From: Oscillibacter sp.
Lineage (GTDB): Bacteria > Bacillota > Clostridia > Oscillospirales > Oscillospiraceae
Direction: 5' to 3'
NCBI GenBank assembly: GCA_022652815.1
Contig: JALCRR010000004.1
Coordinates: 27,926-91,925 of the forward strand
DNA: 64,000 nt
Translations under genes and position numbers: made by a program
Shown here: piece by piece, positions 8,720-16,643 of the stretch
Numbering within the stretch: the stretch's first letter is position 1
How the letters are laid out: each line of letters opens with the position of its first letter
The notes under the pieces: model-generated
Databases searched by the model: none
What the model was told of the DNA's origin: nothing
Seen by the model: only the letters and a program-made list of their open reading frames with translations

Positions 8720-10117
8720 TTAATTCTTCTCCAGCGGAGAAATTCTCTGGCGGTAAATCCGCCGGAAAAACAGCGTGCTGACGCAGACCGAGGCAACTTC
8801 CGCAATGGGGAAAGCCAGCCACACCAGCTCCAGCTGCTCGGTTAGGCTCAGCAGGTATGCCGCCGGTAGCAGCACGATCAGCTGACGAGTGACGGAGACG
8901 AACATGCTGTATACTCCATTGCCCAGTGCTTGGAACATGGAGCCGCACACGATGCAGAACGCGGCGGGAATAAAGCTGATGGAAATAATCCGCAGAGCAG
9001 GTCTGCCGATTTCCAGCATGGCGGCAGAAGCATCAAAGAATCGAAGCAGCGTTCCGGGAACGAGCTGGAAGGCAAGAACGCCCACTCCCATGATGCACAT
9101 GGCCAGAAGCACGCCGAACTTCATGGCTTTCATAATGCGCTCTTTGTTTCGGGCGCCGTAGTTGTAGGCCATGACGGGAACCAGACCGTTGTTCAGTCCG
9201 AACACCGGCATAAAGATGAAGCTCTGCAGCTTGAAGTACACGCCAAACACGGCGGTTGCCGTGGTGGAAAATGTGATGAGAATGCGGTTGACGCCGTATA
9301 CCATCACGGAGCCGATGGACTGCATGATGATGGTGGGCAGACCCACCGCATAGATTGCCTTGATGATCTCTCCCTGGGGGCGGAAACCGCGGAAGTGCAG
9401 GGGCACCTCCGGGTTCTTTTTCCGGCAGAAGTAAAACGCCAGAAGGGTGCCGCAGATTTGTCCTGCCACCGTGGCAATGGCCGCACCGGCCACGCCCAGC
9501 TTGGGAAAACCCAAAAGACCAAAAATCAGCAGCGGATCAAAAATCAGATTGATGATGGCGCCCAGCGACTGGGTAATCATGGTGTAAATGGTTCGGCCTG
9601 TGGACTGAAGCAGCCGCTCGAATGTGATGCCCAAAAACAGTCCCGGCGAGATGCAGCAGCAAATGGTCAGATACTGCACGCCGTAATCCACAATCTCGGC
9701 TACGTCGGTCTGGGAGCGGTAAAAGGTTCCCACCACGGTAAACCCAATGATGATGAAGACAAGACAGCTCAGCACGGCCAGAAACACGCCGTTGACGGCG
9801 GTATCCCGTGCCCGCTTGAAGTTTTTCTCTCCAAGAGAGCGGGATAAAAGCGCGTTGATGCCCACACCTGTTCCGGCTGCCACGGCGATCATCAGGTTTT
9901 GCATGGGGAAGGCCAGAGACACGGCAGTCAGCGCATTCTCCGAAATGCGGGAGACGAAAACGCTGTCCACCACGTTGTAAAGCGCCTGCACCATCATGGA
10001 AATCATCATAGGCAAGGCCATGTTTATAATCAGCTTGTTGACGGGCATATAGCCCATTTTATTTTCCTGCGGCACATCGGCCGTCTGGGGAGTATTCTTC
10101 TGTGGATGTTTCTTCAT
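8720..10117 (-). CDS. MATE family efflux transporter
   Basis: A 465-aa polytopic protein with about twelve predicted membrane helices, of the MATE (MOP superfamily) drug/cation antiporter family. Family-typical segments are NMALPMMISMMVQALYNVVDS in helix 1, FPMQNLMIAVAAGTGVGINALLSR in helix 2, and the repeat-like second half with GLNNGLVPVMAYNYGARN. ATG at 10117 is preferred because GGAGG lies just upstream; the longer frame from 10186 has no site. It would export a toxic small molecule driven by Na+ or H+; the substrate is not predictable. Neighbours give no hint. Confidence 0.9.
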   Translation of the reverse strand: MKKHPQKNTPQTADVPQENKMGYMPVNKLIINMALPMMISMMVQALYNVVDSVFVSRISENALTAVSLAFPMQNLMIAVAAGTGVGINALLSRSLGEKNFKRARDTAVNGVFLAVLSCLVFIIIGFTVVGTFYRSQTDVAEIVDYGVQYLTICCCISPGLFLGITFERLLQSTGRTIYTMITQSLGAIINLIFDPLLIFGLLGFPKLGVAGAAIATVAGQICGTLLAFYFCRKKNPEVPLHFRGFRPQGEIIKAIYAVGLPTIIMQSIGSVMVYGVNRILITFSTTATAVFGVYFKLQSFIFMPVFGLNNGLVPVMAYNYGARNKERIMKAMKFGVLLAMCIMGVGVLAFQLVPGTLLRFFDASAAMLEIGRPALRIISISFIPAAFCIVCGSMFQALGNGVYSMFVSVTRQLIVLLPAAYLLSLTEQLELVWLAFPIAEVASVCVSTLFFRRIYRQRISPLEKN

Positions 10118-10164
10118 TAACGCGCAATTCCTCCAAAATCGAATAATCGTTTTCTCCGCATGAT

Positions 10165-10193
10165 AAAGGACGTGCCCGTGCGGCACGTCCTTT
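10165..10193 (-). terminator. Terminator downstream of prfB
   Basis: Perfect 12-bp inverted repeat AAAGGACGTGCC / GGCACGTCCTTT with a 5-nt loop. It starts about 20 nt past the prfB stop on the minus strand and ends in a short U run. Confidence 0.8.
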
Positions 10194-10213
10194 TCAAGAC
10201 ATTTGGTCGTCAG

Positions 10214-11338
10214 TTACTTCTTCAGCTCACCGGTGGCCTGCTGGGTCAGGTATGCGTTGATAAAGCCGTCCAGATCGCCGTCCATCACGGCGTCAATTCC
10301 GCCGGTTTCAAAACTCGTGCGGGTGTCCTTCACCAGCTGATAGGGCATAAACACGTAGGAGCGGATCTGGCTGCCCCATTCGATCTTCATCTGCACGCCC
10401 TTGATGTCCGAAACTTTTTCCGCGTGCTGCTGCAGCTTCAACTCTACCAGCTTGGCGCGCAGCATCTTCATACAGTTGTCGCGGTTTTGGAACTGGCTGC
10501 GTTCCGTCTGGCAAAAGACCACAATGCCGGTGGGCAGATGCTTGATTCGCACGGCGGAAGAGGTTTTGTTGATGTGCTGGCCGCCGGCACCGGAGGAGCG
10601 GCATGCCTGCATTTCAATCTCTTCGGGACGAATCTCAATCTCCATGTCGTCCGGCAGCTCCGGCATGACCTCGACGGCTGCAAAGGAGGTCTGGCGGCGG
10701 GCGTTGGCATCAAAGGGAGACACACGCACCAGGCGATGCACGCCGTTTTCACTTCTCAAAAGGCCGTAGGCATTTTCGCCTTCGATGGAGATCGTAGCCG
10801 CCTTGATGCCGGCTTCGTCTCCGTCTTCGTAGTTCAAAATGGTGTACTTGAAATCGTGACGCTCCGCCCAGCGGGTGTACATCCGGTAAAGCATAGACGC
10901 CCAGTCCTGGGCCTCGGTGCCGCCGGCGCCGGGGTGGAAGGACAAAATGGCGTTGCTGGAGTCATATTCTCCGGTGAGCAGGGTGGTCATCCGGGTTTCC
11001 TCCACCTTTTCCACCAGAATGTCATACTCACTCTTCAGCTCCGGCAGCAGGGAATCATCGTCCTCTTCCTGCCCCATCTCACACATCGTTTTCAAATCGT
11101 CCCAGGTTTTCAGCAGCTTTTCCTGCCGGTTGACTTTATTCTGCAGCTGCTTCAGGCGCTGCGTCACCTGCTGGGAGCGCTCCAGATCGTTCCAGAAGCC
11201 GTCCTGCGCCGTCTCATCCTCCAGCCTTGCCGCTTCCGACTTCGCGCTTTCCAGATCCAGCGCGGCGGACAGCTTTTCAAGCTCGGGCCCGAGGGCGGTC
11301 AGCTTCTGCTTGTATTCGTCATATTCAATCATTGCCAT
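10214..11338 (-). CDS. prfB: Peptide chain release factor 2
   Basis: Recognises UGA and UAA stop codons and triggers peptidyl-tRNA hydrolysis. The 374-aa product has the RF2-type codon-recognition tripeptide SPF in VRVSPFDANARRQTSF and the catalytic GGQ loop in SSGAGGQHINKTSSAVR. The reading frame is continuous through the region where many prfB genes carry a UGA and a programmed +1 frameshift (around LSAALDLESAK), so that autoregulatory device is missing. The start follows GGAGA. The gene is monocistronic, with a terminator downstream. Confidence 0.97.
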   Translation of the reverse strand: MAMIEYDEYKQKLTALGPELEKLSAALDLESAKSEAARLEDETAQDGFWNDLERSQQVTQRLKQLQNKVNRQEKLLKTWDDLKTMCEMGQEEDDDSLLPELKSEYDILVEKVEETRMTTLLTGEYDSSNAILSFHPGAGGTEAQDWASMLYRMYTRWAERHDFKYTILNYEDGDEAGIKAATISIEGENAYGLLRSENGVHRLVRVSPFDANARRQTSFAAVEVMPELPDDMEIEIRPEEIEMQACRSSGAGGQHINKTSSAVRIKHLPTGIVVFCQTERSQFQNRDNCMKMLRAKLVELKLQQHAEKVSDIKGVQMKIEWGSQIRSYVFMPYQLVKDTRTSFETGGIDAVMDGDLDGFINAYLTQQATGELKK

Positions 11339-11484
11339 CGCAATTCTCCGTTTCGTGTAAAGATTTCATCAGCAATCTATCATTATACCGAATTAAATAT
11401 GGATTGTAAAGCAAAACTTCGTGTTTTGCGAACTTTTTCCCCGCAAATCAATGAATAATCAGACGACCTCCCACGAAAGCGGCG

Positions 11485-11523
11485 AAAAAAGAAAGACAAC
11501 ACATTGGTGTTGTCTTTCTTTTT
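11485..11523 (-). terminator. Terminator of the tRNA-Gly gene
   Basis: Eighteen-bp inverted repeat (AAAAAAGAAAGACAACAC / GTGTTGTCTTTCTTTTTT) with a 4-nt loop, beginning directly after the tRNA 3' CCA on the minus strand. The run at its end supplies the U tract. Confidence 0.85.
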
Positions 11524-11597
11524 TGGAGCAGCCGATGGGAATCGAACCCACCTGTGCGGCTTGGGAAGCCGCCGTTCTACCGATGAACTACGGCTGC
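11524..11597 (-). tRNA. tRNA-Gly (CCC anticodon), CCA encoded
   Basis: On the minus strand the gene starts GCAGCCG and its acceptor arm ends CGGCTGC, then discriminator U and a genomically encoded CCA. The D arm contains GTTCATCGGTAGAAC. The anticodon stem GCGGC/GCCGC holds the loop TTCCCAA, giving anticodon CCC, which reads GGG glycine codons. The T arm has GGTTCGATTCC. Total length is 74 nt including CCA. Confidence 0.95.
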
Positions 11598-11717
11598 GAA
11601 CGATGCTATTATAACAGACGATTCTCCGTTTTGCAACTCGAAAAATGGCGGGGCGGGCATGAGAATCTGCGCCGTTTCATAGAATACAGGGAAGATCGGA
11701 AAAAGGGGGAGACTGCG

Positions 11718-12845
11718 ATGAAAAAACTTGTGGCGGCCCTGTGCGCGGTGGTGGTGCTGACTACCGGCGCGCATGCGCTGGATGTTACGGCACCGTCGGC
11801 ACTGCTGATGGAAAAGGAGACGGGCACGGTGCTCTTTTCAAAAAACGAGCACGAGCAGCTGGAGCCTGCCAGCGTCACCAAAGTCATGACGCTGTTGCTG
11901 ACCATGGAAGCCATTGATTCCGGGCAGCTCGGCTATGATGACATGATTACCGGATCGGCCCACGCCTGTTCTATGGGCGGGTCGCAGATCTGGCTCAAGG
12001 AGGGCGAACAGCTGAGCGTGTCCGATATGCTCAAGGCGGTCTGCGTGGTCAGCGCCAACGACTGCGCCGTGGCGCTTGGGGAGCATTTGGCAGGCAGCGA
12101 GGACGCGTTTGTGGAATGCATGAACCAGCGTGCAAAGGAGCTGGGCATGAACGATACGTGCTTTAAAAATGCCACGGGGCTTCCCGCAGCGGGACATGTC
12201 ACCTCGGCGTACGACATTGCCCTCATGTCCCGGGAGCTGATTTTGAAGCACCCGGCTATCCGGCAGTACACCACCATCTGGATGGACACCTTGCGGGACG
12301 GCACCTCGTCTCTGGTCAACACCAACAAGCTGGTGCGCTTCTATCCCGGGACCACGGGGCTGAAAACCGGCTCCACGGATTCGGCGGGGTTCTGCATTTC
12401 CGCCACTGCGGAAAAAGACGGCATGGAGCTGATCGCGGTCATCATGAAAGACCCCACCTCGCCCCAGCGGCAGGAGGACGCCAAAACGCTTTTGTCCTAC
12501 GGCTTTTCCACCTATGCCCTAACGAATCTGACGGCAGATCTGGCTCTGGCGCCTGTGCCTGTTCATTTGGGAATGCAGGAAACGGTGCAGCCGGTGCTGG
12601 CGGAAAGCTCCGTACTGCTGGAAAAGGCCAAGGCCACCGCCCTGGAAAAGACGCTGAATCTCCCGCAGAGCATCAATGCCCCGGTCCAAAAAGGCGACGT
12701 GCTGGGTACATTGACCGTGACCTCCGACGGCGAGGCCATCGGGGAGGTGCCGATTCTGGCAGGGGAGGATGTCCCGCGGCTGACCTGGGGACAGATGACC
12801 ATGCGCCTTTTGCGCACCGCCTTCCTGTGCGGGAAAGTTTCGTGA
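11718..12845 (+). CDS. dacF: D-alanyl-D-alanine carboxypeptidase (DacF type, PBP5 family)
   Basis: A 375-aa low-molecular-weight penicillin-binding protein that removes the terminal D-Ala from peptidoglycan stem peptides outside the membrane. An N-terminal signal peptide (about residues 1-20, cleavage near AHA) precedes the S11 domain. The catalytic tetrad is SVTK (Ser52, Lys55), the second motif is SAN and the third is KTG in LKTGSTDSAG. A C-terminal PBP5-like domain follows, ending in a hydrophobic/basic tail that may anchor to the membrane. ATG at 11718 has AGGGGGAG upstream. DacF subtypes are often forespore-expressed, but no such signal is visible here. Confidence 0.93.
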   Translation: MKKLVAALCAVVVLTTGAHALDVTAPSALLMEKETGTVLFSKNEHEQLEPASVTKVMTLLLTMEAIDSGQLGYDDMITGSAHACSMGGSQIWLKEGEQLSVSDMLKAVCVVSANDCAVALGEHLAGSEDAFVECMNQRAKELGMNDTCFKNATGLPAAGHVTSAYDIALMSRELILKHPAIRQYTTIWMDTLRDGTSSLVNTNKLVRFYPGTTGLKTGSTDSAGFCISATAEKDGMELIAVIMKDPTSPQRQEDAKTLLSYGFSTYALTNLTADLALAPVPVHLGMQETVQPVLAESSVLLEKAKATALEKTLNLPQSINAPVQKGDVLGTLTVTSDGEAIGEVPILAGEDVPRLTWGQMTMRLLRTAFLCGKVS

Positions 12846-12864
12846 GTTTCGACGCGGTTTACTC

Positions 12865-12893
12865 TTGTCTCACTTCATGCAAAATGATATACT
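12865..12893 (+). promoter_or_regulatory. Candidate sigma-A promoter of pgi
   Basis: TTGTCT (12865-12870) and TATACT (12888-12893) with a 17-nt spacer, placing the start point about 40 nt upstream of the pgi ATG. Confidence 0.55.
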
Positions 12894-12940
12894 GCAAGTG
12901 TTGTCAATCTTCCACATAAGAGAAAGGATCTGCCAGAAAA

Positions 12941-14278
12941 ATGCTGAATGTTAAACTGTTTCATATGGATACCTTCATTCCCACGCATTACGAGGAAGCG
13001 ATCCAGCCGCGGATGAAAATTTCCCAGGATAAGCTGCAAAACGGAACCGGAGCCGGCAGCGATTTTACGGGCTGGGTGCATCTTCCGCGCAGCTATGACC
13101 GGGAGGAATATGGCCGCATCAAGGCCGCGGCGGCAAAAATCCAGAGCAACTCCAAGGCGCTGGTTGTCATCGGCATCGGCGGCAGCTATCTGGGTGCCCG
13201 CGGCGTGGTGGAGTGTCTCTGCTCCCCCAACTATAATCTTAAGAAAAAGAACACCCCCAACATCTATTTCGTCGGCAACGGTCTTTCCTCCGAAGCCATG
13301 GGCGAGGTGCTGGATCTTCTGGGTGACGACGATTTTTCCGTCAACGTGATCTCCAAGTCCGGCACCACCACGGAGCCCGCTGTGGCGTTCCGCTTCTTCC
13401 GTGCTAAGCTGGAGGAAAAGTACGGCAAGGCCGGCGCAGGTGAGCGCATTTTTGCCACCACCGACAAAGCCCGCGGCGCACTGAAGTCCCTGGCAGATGC
13501 CGAGGGCTGGGAGACCTTTGTGGTGCCCGACGACGTGGGTGGGCGCTATTCTGTGCTGACCGCCGTGGGTCTGTTGCCCATCGCTGTGGCCGGCGTGGAT
13601 ATTGACGCACTGATGCGCGGCGCAGCGCAGATGATGGACGTGTGCGTGCAGGAAGGCTATGAGGAAAACCCCGCATGGCGCTATGCCGCCATTCGCCACG
13701 AGCTTTACCGCACCGGCAAGAGTGTGGAGATTCTGGCCTGCTATGACCCTGCGTTCCGCTTCATGTCCGAATGGTGGAAGCAGCTTTACGGCGAGAGCGA
13801 GGGCAAGGACGGCTGCGGCCTGTTCCCTGCCAGCGTGGAATTCACGGCGGATCTGCACTCCATGGGCCAGTACATTCAGCAGGGCAAGCGGCTAATGTTT
13901 GAAACCGTGGTGCGCTTCGGCGATTCCGCGCGCCAGCTGGAAGTCCCGCGGGACGATCTGGACGGCGACGGCCTGAACTTCCTGGCCGGCAAATCCATGG
14001 ACTTTGTCCGGGACCGCGCCACCGAGGGAACGCTTCTTGCTCATACGGAGGGCGGCGTACCCAACGTGATTGTGGAAGCCGGGGAAAAGAACGCCGAAAA
14101 TCTCGGCGCCTTGATTTATTTCTTCGAGTATTCCTGCGGCCTGTCCGGATATCTGCTGGGCGTGAACCCCTTTGACCAGCCCGGTGTGGAGGCCTATAAG
14201 AAGAACATGTTTGCCCTGCTGGGCAAGCCCGGCTACGAGGATCGCAAGGCCGAGCTGGAAGCAAAGCTCGGAAAGTAA
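12941..14278 (+). CDS. pgi: Glucose-6-phosphate isomerase
   Basis: Interconverts glucose 6-phosphate and fructose 6-phosphate. The 445-aa length corresponds to the shorter Bacillus-type enzymes. The sugar-phosphate-binding loops are visible in [16 protein letters not shown] and [16 protein letters not shown], the catalytic Glu in YGESEGKDG, and the C-terminal [13 protein letters not shown] segment carries the conserved Lys. Translation starts from an ATG some 13 nt after AGAAAGGAT. Its own promoter and a downstream stem-loop suggest a single-gene unit. Confidence 0.98.
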   Translation: MLNVKLFHMDTFIPTHYEEAIQPRMKISQDKLQNGTGAGSDFTGWVHLPRSYDREEYGRIKAAAAKIQSNSKALVVIGIGGSYLGARGVVECLCSPNYNLKKKNTPNIYFVGNGLSSEAMGEVLDLLGDDDFSVNVISKSGTTTEPAVAFRFFRAKLEEKYGKAGAGERIFATTDKARGALKSLADAEGWETFVVPDDVGGRYSVLTAVGLLPIAVAGVDIDALMRGAAQMMDVCVQEGYEENPAWRYAAIRHELYRTGKSVEILACYDPAFRFMSEWWKQLYGESEGKDGCGLFPASVEFTADLHSMGQYIQQGKRLMFETVVRFGDSARQLEVPRDDLDGDGLNFLAGKSMDFVRDRATEGTLLAHTEGGVPNVIVEAGEKNAENLGALIYFFEYSCGLSGYLLGVNPFDQPGVEAYKKNMFALLGKPGYEDRKAELEAKLGK

Positions 14279-14289
14279 AGAGCGCAAAT

Positions 14290-14322
14290 ACGGGCATCGC
14301 ACAGTTCTTGTGCGATGCCCGT
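14290..14322 (+). terminator. Stem-loop after pgi
   Basis: Perfect 13-bp stem ACGGGCATCGCAC / GTGCGATGCCCGT with a 7-nt loop, 12 nt past the pgi stop. The following tract (TACTTCAAACTTT) is only weakly U-rich. Confidence 0.7.
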
Positions 14323-14484
14323 TACTTCAAACTTTAACGGGTGAAGCCCCCGCTGTCAATCCATATTATGACCAAAGATTAAATTTCCTTTTTTACGTTG
14401 TTTTTTCCTGCGCTTTATGATATGCTGAATCCAGTAAAAGACATCCAATCCCTTGCTATTCTAAAAGAAACAGGAGTGATTACT

Positions 14485-14895
14485 ATGGTCAGACTGATTA
14501 TGGGCGTAAAGGGCTCCGGCAAGACCAAGCAACTCATCGAACTGATCAACAATGCCGCGAAGGACGAGCCCGGCAACGTGGTTTGCATCGAGGCAAACTC
14601 CACGATGACATACGATATTCACTATCACATTCGTCTGATTGACGCGCAGGAATATAAACTGACGACGTTCGACGCATTCCGCGGTTTTATCAGCGGTCTG
14701 TATGCCGGCAACTATGACATCTCCCATGTGTTCATCGACAACCTCTGCAAGACCGTGGGCGTGGAAATCGGCCGCGAGACCGAGGACTTCCTGGGCTGGC
14801 TGGATCAGTTCGGCGAGAAGAACAATATCAAGTTCACCGTCACCGTCTCCGGCGATCTTTCCGTTGCCACCGAGGGCATGAAGAAGTTCCTGTAA
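14485..14895 (+). CDS. Small P-loop NTP-binding protein of unknown function
   Basis: A 136-aa protein starting MVRLIMGVKGSGKT, a textbook Walker A motif at residues 7-14, with a possible Walker B hydrophobic strand ending in acid (SHVFIDNL, about residue 77-84). No further domain can be recognised; it is too short for a full AAA+ or kinase with a separate lid. The ATG at 14485 is chosen over an earlier in-frame ATG because of the CAGGAG site. It sits alone between pgi and an SLH protein and is closed by a strong terminator. It could be a small nucleotide kinase-like or regulatory ATPase; I do not assign a function. Confidence 0.7.
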   Translation: MVRLIMGVKGSGKTKQLIELINNAAKDEPGNVVCIEANSTMTYDIHYHIRLIDAQEYKLTTFDAFRGFISGLYAGNYDISHVFIDNLCKTVGVEIGRETEDFLGWLDQFGEKNNIKFTVTVSGDLSVATEGMKKFL

Positions 14896-14906
14896 AACAG
14901 CAGATT

Positions 14907-14937
14907 AAAAATCCCCGCCGAAAAGGCGGGGATTTTT
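14907..14937. terminator. Terminator after the P-loop gene
   Basis: 12-bp GC-rich stem AAAATCCCCGCC / GGCGGGGATTTT with a short loop and a run of seven Ts. It lies between two converging genes, and the A run on the other arm suggests bidirectional use. Confidence 0.9.
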
Positions 14938-14943
14938 TTAGTC

Positions 14944-16458
14944 TCATGCGGACAATCCCTGCACAACGGAGTAGTCTGCATAGTTTGCTACGGAGGAAAG
15001 ATCACTCAAACACACGCTGGTGACGCCCAGAAAGGCTCCCAGCTGCACCCGGGCTGCGGCGGATTGCCCGTCGTTGTACCAGATCACCGTCCGGGTGCCG
15101 TTTACCGACCGGGACAAATACGCCGCCGCATAGCGGGAGGAGTACCGCCCGGAGACGGAAGCTGCCCCCAGCAAAGCCTCTATTTCGGATGCCTGCACAC
15201 TGCCGATGGCAGAAGAGCCCGTCCACACGGAGCCGGTGGTCGTCAGCCACAGCGAGAGCTTCCCGCCGCTGACACCGGCGCGCTTCAATGCCACCAGCGC
15301 GTAATAGACCTCCTCCAGCGGCTCCAGCGGAGCCGTGGGGAACCCGTTCACCGCCTTTTGGTAGGCGGGGGTGCGCAAAATGAGTTTGTCCGCCTGCCCT
15401 GCAAGGGCGGCGTAGTCAAAGCCGTAGGCCGTGCCGTCGCTGGTCGGCGTATCGGACACCACATACAAAAGCTTGCTGCCGAGGGCGCCGTTCAGCGCCG
15501 TGACCAGGAAGGTGAGACTTTCCTTCTGCGCGGCGGGAACGGCGGCAATGTCCAGCATCAGTCCGTCATAGCCCCCGTCATTGACGGCGGCCACAAGCTC
15601 GGCTGCCTTCACATTCCGCAAAGCTGCGGCGCTGCCGGAGATATGTACCAGCCGCTTTGCCCCTGCTGCCGTTACTGCCGCGGTGACGGCGGTAACGTCC
15701 TTGTCCGTCATGGCAGTGCTCAGCGTGCCGGAGACCGTCAGCTTTTTGGCGGAGATTCCCACGGCGGTATAGCCCTTCAAGGCCGTCAGATTGTCTGCGG
15801 AGGCGGCAATGCCCAGCTTCTGCGGCGTCTTTTTAAGATACTGGTCGTAAACCCGCATCAGCATGACCACGGCCTGTTCCCGCGTGGCGGTTTTCTCCGG
15901 AGAAAATGCGGCGGCACCTGTGCCGGAGGAGATTCCCAGATAATAGGCCATGGTCAGATAGCCTGTGTTGGACTCCACATCCGTAAAGGGGCACGCAATG
16001 CCTTGATCCAGTCCGGCCAGCGTGGTGTAGCCCAGTGCCCGCACCAGCATCACGGCCATCTCCTCCCGGGTAATGGCGTCGTTGGGGCGAAACGTCCCGG
16101 ACTGCTTCGTGACTGCTCCGTTTGCGCAGGCGGTTTCCACGGCGCTGTAATACCAGGCGTTTTTGCTGCGGTTATCGGTAAAGGAGCCCACGGAGGGCGA
16201 TACCATGTCCCACGCGAAAAAGCGGCACAGAATCACCGTAAACGCCGCCCGGGTCATGGTGCGGCCAAGGCCAAAGGTCGTTTTTGTAACTCCCTGCACC
16301 AGCCCGGCGCGGGCAGCGCGGGTGATAGAGGCGGCGGCCCAGTTTGTGGACGGCACATCGGTAAAACCGGTGGAGGCGGCGGAAGCGCTGACCGACAGCG
16401 CGGCACTCAGCAGTGCTGCGGCCAGAAACGCACTGGTAATTCGGCGAAAAAGACGCAA
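14944..16458 (-). CDS. SLH-domain surface protein with a degenerate GH18-like domain
   Basis: A 504-aa secreted protein. Signal peptide: residues 1-28, ending ASA-A. Three S-layer homology repeats follow at about 30-85, 91-143 and 155-208, each with an FTD and a TRE/TRA-like motif, so it should attach to pyruvylated wall polymer. Residues about 265-500 resemble the TIM barrel of YaaH-type GH18 spore-germination hydrolases. The catalytic signature FDGINIDFE is replaced by YDGLMLDIA (residues 297-305): both framing Asp remain, but the acid Glu is Ala305. Hydrolysis is therefore unlikely, and a binding or structural role is inferred. It starts behind GGAGGG. Confidence 0.82.
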   Translation of the reverse strand: MRLFRRITSAFLAAALLSAALSVSASAASTGFTDVPSTNWAAASITRAARAGLVQGVTKTTFGLGRTMTRAAFTVILCRFFAWDMVSPSVGSFTDNRSKNAWYYSAVETACANGAVTKQSGTFRPNDAITREEMAVMLVRALGYTTLAGLDQGIACPFTDVESNTGYLTMAYYLGISSGTGAAAFSPEKTATREQAVVMLMRVYDQYLKKTPQKLGIAASADNLTALKGYTAVGISAKKLTVSGTLSTAMTDKDVTAVTAAVTAAGAKRLVHISGSAAALRNVKAAELVAAVNDGGYDGLMLDIAAVPAAQKESLTFLVTALNGALGSKLLYVVSDTPTSDGTAYGFDYAALAGQADKLILRTPAYQKAVNGFPTAPLEPLEEVYYALVALKRAGVSGGKLSLWLTTTGSVWTGSSAIGSVQASEIEALLGAASVSGRYSSRYAAAYLSRSVNGTRTVIWYNDGQSAAARVQLGAFLGVTSVCLSDLSSVANYADYSVVQGLSA

Positions 16459-16560
16459 AAGGGGTCCCTCCTTTGAAAAAACAATGGATTCTTTTCGTTA
16501 TTGTATCAGACAAGCCCTTTCCCGTCAAAGGGAACCCTGTCGCATCGACATAGAAATTTC

Positions 16561-16589
16561 TTTACGTTTTCCGGGAAGTTTGCTATAAT
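16561..16589 (+). promoter_or_regulatory. Sigma-A promoter of recJ
   Basis: TTTACG (16561-16566), 17-nt spacer, consensus TATAAT (16584-16589). The predicted start point near 16596 would make an ATG at 16602 almost leaderless, which favours GTG 16644 as the recJ start. Confidence 0.75.
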
Positions 16590-16643
16590 AGTACAGTTAT
16601 TATGGAGTGGTATTACTCTGCTTCGGAAGGGAGACCCATCCTC

